64,000 nt of DNA from Smittium mucronatum (GCA_001953115.1 LSSL01000155.1:1-64000); one strand, 5' to 3'. Positions 1-12,476 are shown, counted from the stretch's first letter. Notes: generated by a model not told the origin, from the letters alone. Made by a program: numbers and translations.

Positions 1-126
1 GAGGCAAATCCATAAGGATAAGCGTCGGAATCAACCACTTCATGGTCGCGCCTGACCATGCCCATAGCACTAATGAATTATTGCCAATACTACTTAACTT
101 TACTTAACTAAATAAAAGGATGATCA
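1..126. other. GC-rich edge segment with a palindrome, function unknown
   Basis: The first 65 bases are about half G+C, unlike almost everything else in the window. They hold an inverted repeat at about 41-60 (CATGGTC, 6-nt loop, GACCATG). No tRNA, 5S, U6 or SRP signature was recognised on either strand, and no long reading frame is present. The segment is cut by the window edge, so it may be the end of a structured RNA or a repeat. It should be read together with the hairpins up to position 541. Confidence 0.3.
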
Positions 127-324
127 GGTAACAAATCCCAATCCCCTAAACACAACAACTACTCTAACTAACTACTCTAAGATGGAGAGTTGGGTAACAA
201 ATCCCAACCTCCAAAACACAACAACTACTTTAACTAACTAAACTAAAAGGGAGATTTGGGTAACAAATCCCAAACTCCAAAACACAACAATTACTTGAAC
301 TAACTAACTAATTAATTATTACCA
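127..324. repeat. 66-bp tandem repeat, three units
   Basis: Units start at 127, 193 and 259, each at the string ggtaacaaatccca, so the period is exactly 66 bp. Each unit continues with an AC-rich stretch and an actaacta-type tail. Units 2 and 3 carry a hairpin at 184-212 and 250-278: a 6-bp stem TTGGG-type, loop TAACAAAT, a bulged A, and an outer GGAG/CTCC stem. The sixth stem pair is G-C in unit 2 and T-A in unit 3, a compensatory change. Unit 1 pairs poorly. The hairpin loosely resembles a tRNA T-arm but the loop has 8 nt. Confidence 0.75.
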
Positions 325-337
325 GACTCGAACTGGT
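321..337 (-). other. tRNA T-arm-like hairpin (isolated)
   Basis: Read on the minus strand this is ACCAG, TTCGAGT, CTGGT: a 5-bp stem with a 7-nt loop and a B-box-like core GTTCGAGTC. No A box, anticodon stem or matching acceptor stem is found in the 50 bases that would precede it. It is therefore not a tRNA gene but may be a tRNA or SINE relic. Confidence 0.35.
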
Positions 338-477
338 CAAACACTACTGAACAATATAAACCAAATATATTGAAAATAAAACAAAAGACTAACTAGTCTA
401 ACCAAACTACTATAAGGAATTAAAAAGAGTCTTCTAGCGTGCTAAAACTTTCAAACTATAAAAAGGGCGTAATTCCA

Positions 478-541
478 CCTAGGACGAAAAGGCGCGTCCT
501 ACCTCTTTAATCTCAAACGCTTATCGGTACTCTACCATAAG
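478..541. other. two strong stem-loops downstream of the tRNA pair
   Basis: At 480-501 TAGGACG pairs with CGTCCTA around an 8-nt loop. At 520-541 CTTAT/ATAAG and GGTA/TACC pair with one bulged C and a CTC loop. Both lie 3' of the minus-strand tRNA genes but beyond their T-run, so they are unlikely to belong to the tRNA transcript. They may be part of an unidentified structured RNA or a GC-rich palindromic repeat. Confidence 0.4.
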
Positions 542-553
542 ATCTAGATCCCC

Positions 554-557
554 AAAA
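554..557 (-). terminator. Pol III T-run after tRNA-Leu
   Basis: The minus strand reads TTTT just 4 nt after the 3' end of tRNA-Leu. There is no T4 run in the 5-nt spacer between the two tRNAs. This makes it the first plausible RNA polymerase III stop for both genes. Confidence 0.5.
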
Positions 558-560
558 CTT

Positions 561-642
561 GATTAGAGTGGGATTTGAACCCACGCCCCCGAAGAGACCG
601 CGGCCTTAACGCGGCGCCTTAGACCAACTCGGCCATCTAACC
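561..642 (-). tRNA. tRNA-Leu(AAG)
   Basis: Cloverleaf of 82 nt on the minus strand. The acceptor GGTTAGA pairs with TCTAATC (one G-T pair). The anticodon stem CCGCG/CGCGG encloses the loop TTAAGGC, giving anticodon AAG, read as inosine-AG for CUN leucine codons. A long variable arm (ggtctcttcgggggc region) is as expected for a class II tRNA. The T-loop TTCAAAT and B box GGTTCAAATCC lie at 571-581. No intron and no encoded CCA are seen. It is the downstream member of a close tRNA pair. Confidence 0.95.
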
Positions 643-647
643 AATAG

Positions 648-721
648 AACCTGACGCGAGGGTCGAACTCGCAACCTTCTGATTAGAAGTCAGATGCGCT
701 ATCCAATTGCGCCAGCCAGGC
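648..721 (-). tRNA. tRNA-Arg(UCU)
   Basis: 74-nt cloverleaf on the minus strand. The acceptor GCCTGGC pairs with GTCAGGT (two wobble pairs). D-stem GCGC/GCGC. The anticodon stem TCTGA/TCAGA encloses the loop CTTCTAA, giving anticodon TCT for AGA codons. The T-stem GCGAG/CTCGC encloses the loop TTCGACC. It lies 5 nt upstream of tRNA-Leu with no T-run between them, so the two are probably transcribed as one Pol III precursor, as known for the yeast tRNA-Arg(UCU)-tRNA-Asp pair. Confidence 0.95.
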
Positions 722-3700
722 ATAATAAAGTTATGAATAATGCCGTTTATGTCGGATCATCATTTTTTCCCAAGAGGATTTTAGATAATTTCACACTGAC
801 GTAACATATATATTTTATTATTAAGTTTCAAGTACATATTAAACAATGATGTAGACGTGCATAAATTTTTACACTTACACAGAGGAACAAATTTATATAT
901 AATCTCATCCTAATATATATATAATTCATTTTTGGGTATGCTGAATAGGTAGGACTTTTTTAGATTATAACTTTAACAATCCTATTATTCTATCTGGTTA
1001 TCAATATTATAAATAAAAAACCAAATAAAACTATCATATCTTACAAAAACGCCTGGAGAAGTGATAAAATATAGGGCACTGGCTCATTAAAGCCCTAAAA
1101 AATTGATAGAATACTATCTACACTAATAATCATTAAATACGCCTCTAGACAAAGGAATATACTTAATATAGGATAATATGACTAGTATTTGCATAAGAAT
1201 AATTATACGACACTATTTCTTGAAATCTAATTATTTTATCAGATAGTCGTTTTTCCCACGTGGTTTTTCGACTTTTTGACACTGACATATTTTTCGTAAC
1301 TTTATTTTAATTTATTATAATATCGGCAATTATTCAAATTATGCTCAATAATCTGTGAACATGATATGATGATTAATAGTTACAAGTCATGATATTATGA
1401 GACCATTTCGCACTTACCTTCCTATTTTAAAAAATTTAATATCACTCTTAAATGGAGAGATTGGTTCACATACTGAAGAATTTATTGATTTTTAAGCTTT
1501 AAACAAAAAAATTCAGACTAAAAAAATATTTAACATGAGTCAAAGGGAAACTTAAAGGGGCGGATGTGTTGGATTTTGAATAAAAGCGCATATATCTTTT
1601 AAATTTATCTTAAAAATAAAACTTATAAAAAGAAACATACCTCTTTAGTGTTAAATCACTGAAAAGAGGACCAAAAAGATAAATTTATAAGATACCACGG
1701 ATTTATGTTAATATATACATATCCTCCAAAAAAGGAAACTGTACTAGGAATAATTTTGTCTTAATTGGTATTTTTGTAATTAACTTTTTATATGACATCT
1801 GTTTTTAATAAGTTGTGTAATTAAAATGAGGAAGCTATCGTAGTTAAGCACGTTTAATTGATATATATATCTAAAAAAAACACTAATTAACTTTTTTTTT
1901 TTACTGGGCTAAAAAAAACATCATAAATTTACTAATATTTTTACATAAGATTTTTTTAATGGTTTTTAGCAGTTTTTATATCTGTTTTGAAAAACTGAGT
2001 TAAAAATTTTAAAATCGAAAAAAAATAAATATTAATATAAAAGAATGATATTATTATTTTTATAATGAAATTTTATTGTAACCTTTTATTCTGTAAAAAT
2101 CCCAGTAAAAATTTGCACTGAAAACAAAAAACAGCTATTTGAATTCATAGACCTGAATTTTTTGAAGTGAAGATTTTGAAGTGAAGATTTTTTCAGAGTG
2201 GCAAAAAAAGTAAATTTAATTTCGAAAAATTTAATTCTTATTATATCAATATTTCTGAAACCTTGCTAATATTTTATCTAAGATTATTATTGAATTTTTT
2301 TATTTTTATTGAATAAATAATTGTAAAGATATACATCTTATCATAATTTAAGGGATTATCTAATTTTTTATTCAGCTACTCTCATATTTTTTGGCTATTA
2401 TTAAAAAAATTTATACCATCATCATCTATAAAATAAAATAAAATTTCTCACGGTTCTTTATCCTGTATTATTATTTATTTTCTAATTATAAAATAACTAA
2501 ATTTCTGACCGTAAGTTATTCAATACTTCAATTTATCACGCATATATATATATTTTATAATTTACCCATAAACGAATAGTATTTATATGGAATAAGTTTA
2601 AAAGTGCCATTGGAATTTATATTATTTTAATATTCGCATATTAACAAATAATTAAAAGATTAAATGTTAAGAAATTTTATTTTCATGTTATCCAAACCTA
2701 TTTATCTGAAAATCGAGGATAAAAAAATTACATTTTTTAATACAATAATAAATTTTTTTCTCAATAGCGTGAATGATAAAAAATGTTTATATTATTATTG
2801 ATAGCTATTTAAATTATTATTTTTTTAATTATTACAATTATTTTACTGAATAAAAATTTATGAATTCTGTAAAAATTTAATTTTTCAATAATTCTTTCAC
2901 ATATACTTCCAAAAATACAAGCTTTAAATTTAATTTAAAAATAAGATTTGGCCCAATTTCTATAGAATATCTATAAATCATACACTCTTTAATTTTAATT
3001 TATAGAAGTTGCGCGTAAAATTTTGTAATGAGAAATTCATATTCACAATTTTGGTTTTCTTTTTATGAAAAGAAAAAAAATATGAATAAAGCCTTTCTGC
3101 TAAAATCTTTATTGATGTTTAATAAGAATAAAAATTTAAATGGTAATATGAAAGAATAATTTTTGAAAATTTTTTACTAAAGTTTCAAAAAGTCTAATGC
3201 TAATAATTTAGATAAAACCCTAGTAAAAAATACATTTAACTTTTTTAACGGCAATAAAGATTCTAAATAGAAAGTATTATGAAATATCCTGTTTTTTAAA
3301 AACTAGGCAAAGTATTGGTTGAGATAAGAGAAAATAGATAATTAGAGGCGAAACGGAAACACTTCCAAACCTTTACCATTTTCTATACTGTTAATAAAAA
3401 TTATTCATACTTTTAAAGTTTTAAAATATATGTATCTCTGTAAAAGCATATTTTTATACCTCATATCTGCTTTTATATCAGGAAAAGATCAAAATTTAGT
3501 GGAAAAGATATGATATTAATACTTATTTTTTAGATAGATAAATTAAATATAAATTTTTTATTCAGTCCTGGTTTGGTTTTTCATATTTAAATAGCATAAT
3601 AATTACAAATTCTGTCAAAATTGATGTGAAAATCAATGACTTAGATATAAAAAAATTTACTTTATGTAACTAATAGTTATTTTCATGTTTAAAAAATATG

Positions 3701-4109
3701 TTTTTTATGTTAATTTAACTTTCATATTATTTATCTTAGACTTATTTTTGAAAGATTTTGGCTATTATATTGTATCATTCTCCATCTATAAATGGTGTTT
3801 TTTAACTAAAAAATTTAAGAAAATTGAATTTGAAAATATTTAAGGTGCATGGATTTTTTTTTTCTTAAATAAACTAGCTTTCTTTGTGATATTAATTTTT
3901 TTAGTCAGAATGGATATATATATTTATTCTAAAATGATCCTATTAGTTCTATATTTTCTCAAAATATTAAAATTTGCGGCTTAGAAAATTTTCGATTACA
4001 TTTGCCAAATTTAATCTTCGATTTCATCGGGAAAAAATCTATTATAATATTTCAAATTATAATTCCATTTAAAATAAAAAATCAATTTCAATTTCAATTT
4101 TTTCAATTT
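722..4109. other. AT-rich intergenic desert
   Basis: No reading frame or RNA gene is supported here. There are short A/T tracts and a 14-bp tandem duplication around 2161-2190 (TTTGAAGTGAAGAT twice). The only GC-richer spot is a CACGTG palindrome near 1256, which recurs near 5723. I see nothing coding. Confidence 0.6.
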
Positions 4110-4343
4110 TTAAAGGCTAATATATTTTTTATATAAAACCATTTTCTTTTTATTGTATCGTTGTTCGTTTAATAAATAAAATCCGGCCCTGAAGATAAGT
4201 ATTTTCTTCGATAGTTTTTTTTTTTCGTATATACGTTCAAATTTATCTGCAATTTTTTTTCCTAAGCCATTTTCGTACCAGACTCTTATAAAAAAGACTC
4301 TATTTATATTTTTTTTAGTCATAATATACTCTCCCCTCTTCAA
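4110..4343 (-). pseudogene. mariner-like transposase N-terminal fragment
   Basis: A 77-codon open stretch reads like the first helix-turn-helix of mariner transposases. The family pattern is a 'y-x-n-G' motif, then a helix, then 'iY...LSk', then an aromatic-rich 'f..Gf.l.ne.R' segment; here this is YENGLGKK, ERIYEKKKLSKK and FRAGFYLLNEQR. Downstream on the minus strand, scraps such as FPDEIED (about 4030) could be the second DNA-binding domain, but stops are frequent. No DDD/DDE catalytic block was recognised. It is a decayed scrap, not a gene. The match is from motif spacing only, so confidence is limited. Confidence 0.4.
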
Positions 4344-7300
4344 AATTTTTAATTATACAATCTTATTGTTTTTTATCATAGGCTCTAGTGTTGATTTTTA
4401 CAAGTAAAAATTTTCCAATATCACTGTAGGATCTATAAATACATTTATAATGTCAATATAGCATATATATGTTTCTTTTACAAACCTAAAATCTGAATTA
4501 ATTCTACCAAAATATTTTTCATTAATCATGCTTTCAACGATACCTGATTCAGTTTTGCTTTTTTGAAGTTGTGATGTTTGTTATTTGTGAGAAAATATTT
4601 AAGAATTTTTTTTGTCTGAAGTGATGATATTTGGATAACTAATTGGCTATTTTCGTTTAAAGATTGCAGATCTAAACTTTCTATCAAGGCCAATATAGCC
4701 TTTACCTCTAAAATATTCCATTCATTATCATGAATTATCTAATCGATTGCTATTTTTTAAGAAAAACTTTGTATTTAGATTCCATCTTCTTGAAAACTAA
4801 AATGATATAAATTGATCACGCAATTTTGGCCTAATAAATGAGCATTTTTAAACAATAATAACCACCATTTCTCTAGAAAAATAGTATTTATTATTAATCA
4901 TAATTTTTATTATTAAAATTAAAAAATAATTGCAGAAATAACTGTGATTTTTTTCTCAGTAGAACATTCTTTAATTTATGAAATTACTTTGATCTATTTT
5001 TTTAAAAAAAGCTACATTATAATATTAAAGCTATATATCTCTGTATTCTTAAGCACTTTTATTGTGATAGCTACTGGTCTTTTTTGGGGGGGGGATTTTT
5101 TTTCTGAGCAGTGTAGCTCTAATTACGTCTGGCTTTGAGCTAACCAAGTTGAAAAATGAGGGATCTGATATACTAAAGTGTCCAAATATTTTTCAATATT
5201 TGAAATGATGTCTCTATTTGTCAAAGAAATATTCAGCTTATCTTTTTCTGCATATCTAGATCTTCTTTCTTTTCTCGTTTTATATTATATAAGTTAAGCC
5301 TATGAAGTAAAATTTATCTCTTGTAATTCGACATTATTAAATCCAATTTAAAAAAAGAAATCATTCAAGGTTATTTAAGAATAATTTCAAAGTTTTTTTT
5401 TTTCAACGTTATCATTATTTCAATCATCTGTTAATGAAGACTCAACCATTCTTTTCGATTTCATATTGTGGAACTTTTATTTTTTTCAAAATTCCCAAAA
5501 ATCGGTTTTTAAAAAAATTATTGAGCTATGATTATTTTATAACTTTATCTCTTTTTTTTTTATTACAAAGTGATTATATGAAAAAAAAAAATTATTATAT
5601 ATATAAACCTTTTTTTTGTAGGTAATAATAAAAAATATGCATTAATAATAATTTTTTCTAATTTTTCAAAAATTATATTTTTAAAAAAGATCCTCTAATC
5701 ATTTATTAAATACTACTTTATTCCCACGTGGTAGAGATGGATAAATAAAGAGTGCAATATCAGTGTTACCACAAGATAAAAATATAAAGCCAACAAGCTT
5801 ATCTATTTTTATTAATTTTTGAATAAATTTATGGATTTTATAGCCACTATTTTTTACATGCGTAAACTATTAGAGATTTTCATTAATAAGGTTTCCTTTT
5901 TTTAGAAGAGCTTGATTTATTTAGATTTGGAAAATAATGGATTTTTTTAGATCTGTTTTTTATGGGAAATTTTTTTTTTGTATTTTATCTAAAATTGATA
6001 TAACTAATGTCATTTCTGTTGCACAAATTAACTGTTTAGATATATAGTATTAAGCTAAAGACTAATTAATTTAGTAATCACGATTAACCCCCCTATTTAT
6101 ATTTTTATTAAAAAAACCCTCTTTTTGATAAATTTTTCTAGAATTTTTATGGTGCTTCGCATAATAAATATAAAAATATTTACCCTAAACTTATCATTAA
6201 ACCGTTTTTTTAAATTTATAAAGTGATAAATATAATAGTTTGAGTATTTTTTATTAATTTTATAGAATAAGATTTGATACTCAATTCATATTGATATAGC
6301 TCTAAAAATTTATTTGTTTTGAATGATTATTTTTTTAAACTTTTTATATTGAGATAATTTCTCTAATTTTATCATTTTTTCACCTTGATTTTTTGCAATA
6401 AATTTGTGATAGTCATACTATTAATCGCATTCGTATATTTTTTATAGCATAAATACGTTTTTTTTATTACATTTAAATGCTTATTTGCGTTTTATAGATT
6501 CTAAATATGTGATACTTGGAAGAATAAGTTGTATAATCTGATGAAAAGATAAAAAACGTCTTGAAGATTTTTTTTATCAAACTTTTTCCTTTTTTTGAAT
6601 CTAATTTTCTTTTTATTTTTTAAAAAAACTCGCTATCAAATTTTAATACTAATTATTTATTAACTTTATTTTTTAGTGATATATTCAGATTGATGTTTTT
6701 GAATAATATCTTTTCTCTGAATTAGTCGTAAATAAAGATAATTATAAAAAATTGTAAAAAAACAAAAATATTCTATATTATTAGCGGTTGAAACCAATAA
6801 CAAATACTGCTATCAGCAATAAATATTTTTTTTAGTAAATACTAATTTCTATCTTTTGTTAAAATCTCTAGATCTAAATCTAAATTTCTGTAAAATGTAT
6901 TTTTTTTCCTCGATAAATTCTTTTTTAATTAATTGGTTTCAATTTATTTTTAACCAAAATATCATATAATTATTCATTATGATGAGATTCTATCCGATTA
7001 AACCAATCTAAATTATCAATTATATTTCCAGATACTTTAAAATAGACAAATTAACTCTTATTAAAAAAAAATTAAAATAAATCTAAAATTATGTTTGGGA
7101 AATCGAAAACTGGAATGAAAAAATACATATAAAACTTACAAAAATTCTCTGATTAATTGGATTTACTTTATTATGGTAAAAAATAACATGAATATATGAA
7201 CAAAAAAATCGGTAAATTAAAAGAAATAACAATTTATAGGCTTTTAATAGAGGTTTTTTTGATAAATCAACCAACTAAAAACTGATAATCAATTAATTTT

Positions 7301-7977
7301 TTAAATTTGCATATTTTTATCCAATAATTTCCTTGTTATGAAAATGTGTAAAATTATTAATATAAATGAATATCTGGCTATATAAAAGTATTACTACAAT
7401 AAAATAAACAGTGGAAAATGATATATGTACGTAATGTATAATTTTTCGACCCTGTAACACATTTAACAGTAAAATTATGTATTTAAGTGTTTTTTTTTCT
7501 TTTCATTACTCAGACCCCTTAAGTACCATTTTTTATTAAGCCTCCAATAAATTCGAAATAATTATAAAAATCGCGATTTTCTATTTCTTTTGACTCAATG
7601 TAATTGAATTTAATTGGAGGTAAAAAATATAAATTCATTTCCATTGTTAAATATTATTTATCCCCCATATGAATAATTCACATCCTTATTAATATCCCCA
7701 TTTAAAAATTAAAAAATAAAGTGTTTGGATTAAAATTATATCTACTTATTGAGTGCATATAACCATAATTAAACTAAGTTAAACGTGTAAATAATATTTT
7801 CGATAATCTATCTAGTTATTATAATTTTTTTTTAATTTTTTTGTTCAATATCAAGAATTTAGGCCATAATATGCCTTATGAAATCCTTGGATCTCTAAAC
7901 ATAAAAATTGGTCTGAATTATGGATTTTTTTTTTCGTTAAAAAAATAACTGTTATTGATTACACTATCAGTCTAGAG
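4344..7977. other. AT-rich intergenic desert
   Basis: Only short frames with no recognisable domain are present. A 9-G run lies at 5086-5094. On the minus strand around 5140-5290 there is a short stretch with more balanced codons, but no family was recognised. The second CACGTG lies near 5723. Confidence 0.5.
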
Positions 7978-8163
7978 TGCTCTTCAAGACCAAAGGTCCA
8001 CTCAAATATTTCTTTTATGCCGTCCAAGCCTAATCCCACTTTATTGGTAAGTTTTAAATATAATAGATTGATTAATAATCAAGTTAAAAAAAATGCTATT
8101 ATAAAAAATCTTTATCGCCTCCCTTTTAAAATAAGTGATTTCTAGAGACGCCCTTTGCGCTTC
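7978..8163. repeat. left inverted terminal repeat of the DIRS element
   Basis: The stretch from the aaaggtcc motif (7993) through cactttattggta to tatcgcctccct (8113-8124) and ttgcgc (8155-8160) is the reverse complement of 12477-12665, with scattered differences and small indels. The best blocks are TATCGCCTCCCT and CACTTTATTGGTA. The outer limit is approximate. Confidence 0.75.
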
Positions 8164-8248
8164 AAAAAAAAATCAAAGTTTATAAAATAAATTGCAAAAA
8201 ATAAATACCTATTAAAAGCCATTATAAAATCTTAAAATTTTCAATTCT

Positions 8249-11200
8249 ATGAACAAAGAACCCCAAAATATACAAACAGAACAACAACAAAGTTATTATG
8301 CTCTTAGAATCCAAATAAAATTGCTCAAAGCAGTGCTTGGAAATTAGCTAGGATTGGCAACCCCTGCAGCCAAGGCGAGGCTGCAAAGAATCAATGAATC
8401 TAACCGATTGAAGGTGAATCCTGGAAGTACAGTTCTTAATTAACTTAAATTTAGAGAACGCTCTTGGATTGCTAAACAAGAATAAGATTTAAAAATTTCA
8501 TTGTAGCTAGTGTCAGTAATTGGAAATAGTCTCTCTGCACCTAAAGAGATTAATTTAAATCGAATGAAAATAAAAGGGCCATTGAGCTCGGCTTGCGGGC
8601 TGCTAAGGATGATGAATTTTATCTGAAGCTATGCAGTATGATCTTGACCTCTCAATAATTAGGACTCATGTCGAACATGCACCAGAAAGACTCAATGGAA
8701 CCCACAATCAGACAGAATACGAGATTAATCTCTTTGTAAAGAAATAAGCGTCAGTGCTTAAGATCTTGTCAGACTTTCACTCAGCTATGTCTAAAGTTGG
8801 AAAGCCACAAGGATAATTTCCATCTCAAAAATTCATGTTTTGATAAATAAATTGCGAAATCAGCGCCAAATTTCCATGGAAAAAATGGAAATTTTAAGAC
8901 AGATCAGAAGGTTAGACAAGCTTTTTAGACAAGCTAATAACAACAAGCAGAGTAGCAATTACCGGAGACAATTCCCGGATCAATACCAATCTATCCTATG
9001 AAAAATCAGCGACCATGGGAACAGCTTTTATAGATGGAAAAATAGCACCAAATACAATCAGAACAGACAGTCCTAAAACTAAAAAAGCAATTCCAAATAC
9101 GTAAATCAATGCAGTTCCAGTCAGAAACCACAATGAAACCAAGAAACATACAAAAAAACAGCAGGTGATTACTGTTAGTGTAGGGAAAGGCCTCGAGCTT
9201 AAAAACTGCTAGAAAATTGAAAAAAAAAAAAAGTCAAATTTCAACAACAGTGGCCGCACCAGGAACACAGAACCAACCCAATCATGCCAAAAATTGCGAA
9301 AAATTAAAAAAATCTTGAGATATGTTATTAAAAAGACGAAAATATTTTGGAGTTTCACCGCTATTACGTGGCCTATCGGCGTCCTGAAAAAATAATTTCC
9401 CCAAATAATCCCCAAAATGATCCAAAAGCTTGAGAAATCAGGAAAAAAATCGATCGAAAAATATGCGGACAAAGCCGACATGAGATTTCCAGAATTATCA
9501 GAAGAATTTTTTGTAAAAATAAAAAATAATTTTGAAAATTGCCGACCAGATCGTTCGATCACTGGTGGTACCGAATAAATTACTCAAATCTCCGAAGATA
9601 ACTCACAGTATCTCAACCAGGATGTATCAGTGGTTAATCGCATAAAAAGTCAGTGGGTAATCAAAATATTAAGAAATGGGTAAAAAATTATTTTTTCACA
9701 TCTGCTACCTATAGCTTTGAAGAAGATATAAAATATTCTATAGCCCCATCAGAAAGCCATCATTCTAATATTTCGGTATTAATTGAAGTTTGGAATCACC
9801 ATTGTAACCATGAACTCTGATCCTACATTCATTTCCCCGATAATTTGGAAGAAATATCCTTCTAAGATATGCCTGTTATTGAATATTACACATATCAAAA
9901 ACTTTATTATAAAGGAAAGGTTTAAGATTGAATGAATCAAGACATTAAGGGACATGGTATTATCTGGAGGTTATAAAGAAAATTTGGTTGTAAAAACAAA
10001 ATAAAATCACTTTCTGCTGCATCAAAATTTGATAAACACGTGACTTTTTATACAAAAAAGTAGGATTTGTGTGTTTCTTTTACTTTTATTCGGTTTTAAA
10101 ACCGCACCGAGATTTTTTTTCTAAATAATTAATGTGGAAATAGAGTCGCTCAGAGTCATTTATATCGGAATTATACTTTACATAGAATAAATAGCAATCT
10201 TAGGTTTATCTGCGGAGAAATTTCATAGTCAAACAGATATAATCTGAGGCACATGGTGAATATTGGGCTAACAAAGAGCCTTGAAAAATCTGCAACACTT
10301 CCCGGAAAACTTCAGAAATTCCTTGGGATAGTGCTCAAAACTCTGAGAATCCCTGTAAAAATTATATAGCATAGAGCGAAAAAGATTTGAAGACAATCAC
10401 AGAAAGCCCATCATATCCCTTTAAAAATCAATTAAGTGATTGGGCTGAACATGATTTTTTCTTCGGATAAAACGGCAATAGGCCCGGCAGCAATCAAATA
10501 GCGTTAGATCCGGTTTGAATTAACAGGCTCCCTACAGGAATCCAACTTCAGGGAAGTGTTTATTTTATGCTCTCAAGAATTTCACTGAGAGGTTTGAAGC
10601 GATTTTACTCTCAATTTCACTACTGGAATTTATCTTCACTGATTTTGAGACATGAAGAAATAAGCACACTTTTATTTGCCATTAAGAATAGTTCTAATAC
10701 AGACTTTGGGATAACCAATAACAATATGTCCCCTAATGGAGTTTGAGACATAGAGATATAAGCAGAGCTCTCGAAATAAAAATTAGAAAATACTCTGTAC
10801 AATAGTCTTTCTGGAAAAATTTTAAAGTAAGGATGCAAACAGGTAATACAAACAAGAAATTTATTTACATAAAAAGTTGTACGACATCGATCCACAAGCT
10901 ATTAAATCTTGCAAATAAATAGTGGCAAATCGCCATTAAAAACAATATCAAGGCTTACATCACCCATATAACAGGTTCTGAGAACATACTAGTGTATTTT
11001 TTATCATCAATTATCACAAGCAACGAGAATAAAGTCTTTCTAAGCACTTTTTTGGCTAAGTTAAAAAAAACAGGGCTCCAATAAAGACCAAACGGTACGC
11101 ATCAGTAGCCAAATAGAACCTAAAAATATATTAATCCCAGGTTATGACTTGAATTCGATGGGTACAAACGTCCTCTCCTATCTCTGGGTGGAGTCACGAG

Positions 11201-12000
11201 CGTACACTAACCAACTCACACCACTACTAATCCCAACACTACGCCGGTTCATAATGAAAAATTCATAGATGGTAATTATCGCACCAAACTGGGGGTCCTT
11301 AAATTGCTTCCCACTATTACTGGAGTTGAAATTCTGCCGATACCTATAATAATACCGTGTGCATATCCACAGTTGGATATTTGGAATGCAAAATATCAGG
11401 AAAAATACCCAAAACCTATCTCCTTATTCCAAAAAACTGATAAATTACTCTATTAGGCCAATTACAAAAGTTTAATTATACTTCATGCCTAAAAAATTAA
11501 GACATGGACTTCCAGTAACCAACTGGACCATGAATAAAACGACGCGATAATCCCAGCTAATTATATTATATAACTACAATTAAAAAAACTTATTTTTTAA
11601 TTCATACCAATGCAGTTTCAGAATAAAGGAGGTAATTATACCAAATAATAAACCAATTACTTGTGTCAGAAGAATAGGTAAGCCGCTGAAAGTACTAAAA
11701 AATGGGTTAGATAAAACTTCCCATCAATTTTCTACGTGGAATATTGAATCCCTGCTTATTAATTTTAATTAATGGGGCAATAATAACTCACCCCTAATAC
11801 CATTGGCTAAGAAAAATACTACTTTATTAGCGCTAGCGACTTCTTGGAGATTTAGAATTGAGCTTCAAGAAGTTCAACACTCTATATTTGGAAATCTGAA
11901 GATGGAAATTTCAAAGTTTCTATGGTGCCCAAAAAATAAATCAAACACCCGAAAAGCATTCTGCTCACATCTTTGGATGATTTAATAAATTATTCTCCAG
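8249..12000 (+). pseudogene. DIRS gag/pol/tyrosine-recombinase reading frames, heavily decayed
   Basis: An ATG at 8249 opens a short gag-like frame rich in Q/N, which soon meets stops. Reverse transcriptase is recognisable near 9640 (QWVIKILRNG) and at about 10088-10114 (FGFKTAPRF, the 'LPFGLKTAPR' block of DIRS RT), followed by a degenerate YxDD region. The DIRS domain after RNase H appears at about 11143-11190 (YDLNSMGTNVLSYLW) and 11270-11330 (IIAPNWGSLNCFPLLLEL). The tyrosine recombinase survives at about 11803-11985 with TTLLALATSWRFRIEL, which includes the conserved Arg. At least four frames are needed to follow it, and each has stops. The start, internal borders and true number of ORFs cannot be fixed. 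Confidence 0.75.
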
Positions 12001-12351
12001 TTAATACCCCCAAATTGTATAAAAAATTGACTGAAAATTATTATATACGTTAATAAAAAATTCAACCTTTTTTTAAACTCATTGCAAAGAGAAAATCTAG
12101 CAATACAATTGCAAATTTTATTAAGTTTTTCTAGATAGCTATTGGTTCAAATAACATTATTTACAGTACTAGAGCATTATCAAATACGATAGCTTTTTTA
12201 CCTTGATTGGTTTTTGAAAAAATTTTACTCCAGACAGATTGGAGCATTGCAAACACGTTCAAAAAATATTATTTTAAATCGAAAAACAACAAGCAAATTC
12301 CGCACTCTCAAACCTCACAATCCTCAGCCTAAAAACACATCAATATTTTAG

Positions 12352-12440
12352 TGGAACTTCGGTCCCGAGTAACAGCCTATAATTTTTTAACGTAAGTGAA
12401 GAATAGTTGAAGACTTTTCTGGGGACGGAAGGTCCCGAAA
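12352..12440. repeat. candidate internal complementary region of the DIRS element
   Basis: Two GC-rich motifs lie just inside the right inverted repeat in opposite orientation: ggaacttcggtcccgag (from 12353) and ggggacggaaggtcccg (12421-12437). Both resemble the outer end of the right repeat, gggaccttcgattccgag (from 12642). In DIRS-1 an internal complementary region pairs with both element ends and is used to circularise the copy. The position and the opposed pair match that design. Confidence 0.55.
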
Positions 12441-12476
12441 ACAACTGAACCTTCATCCACTTTCTTAAAATAAAAT

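Noticed and set aside
9209..9562. Minus-strand open frame of 117 codons.
   Set aside because: Antisense to the decayed DIRS pol region; no domain and no start context.
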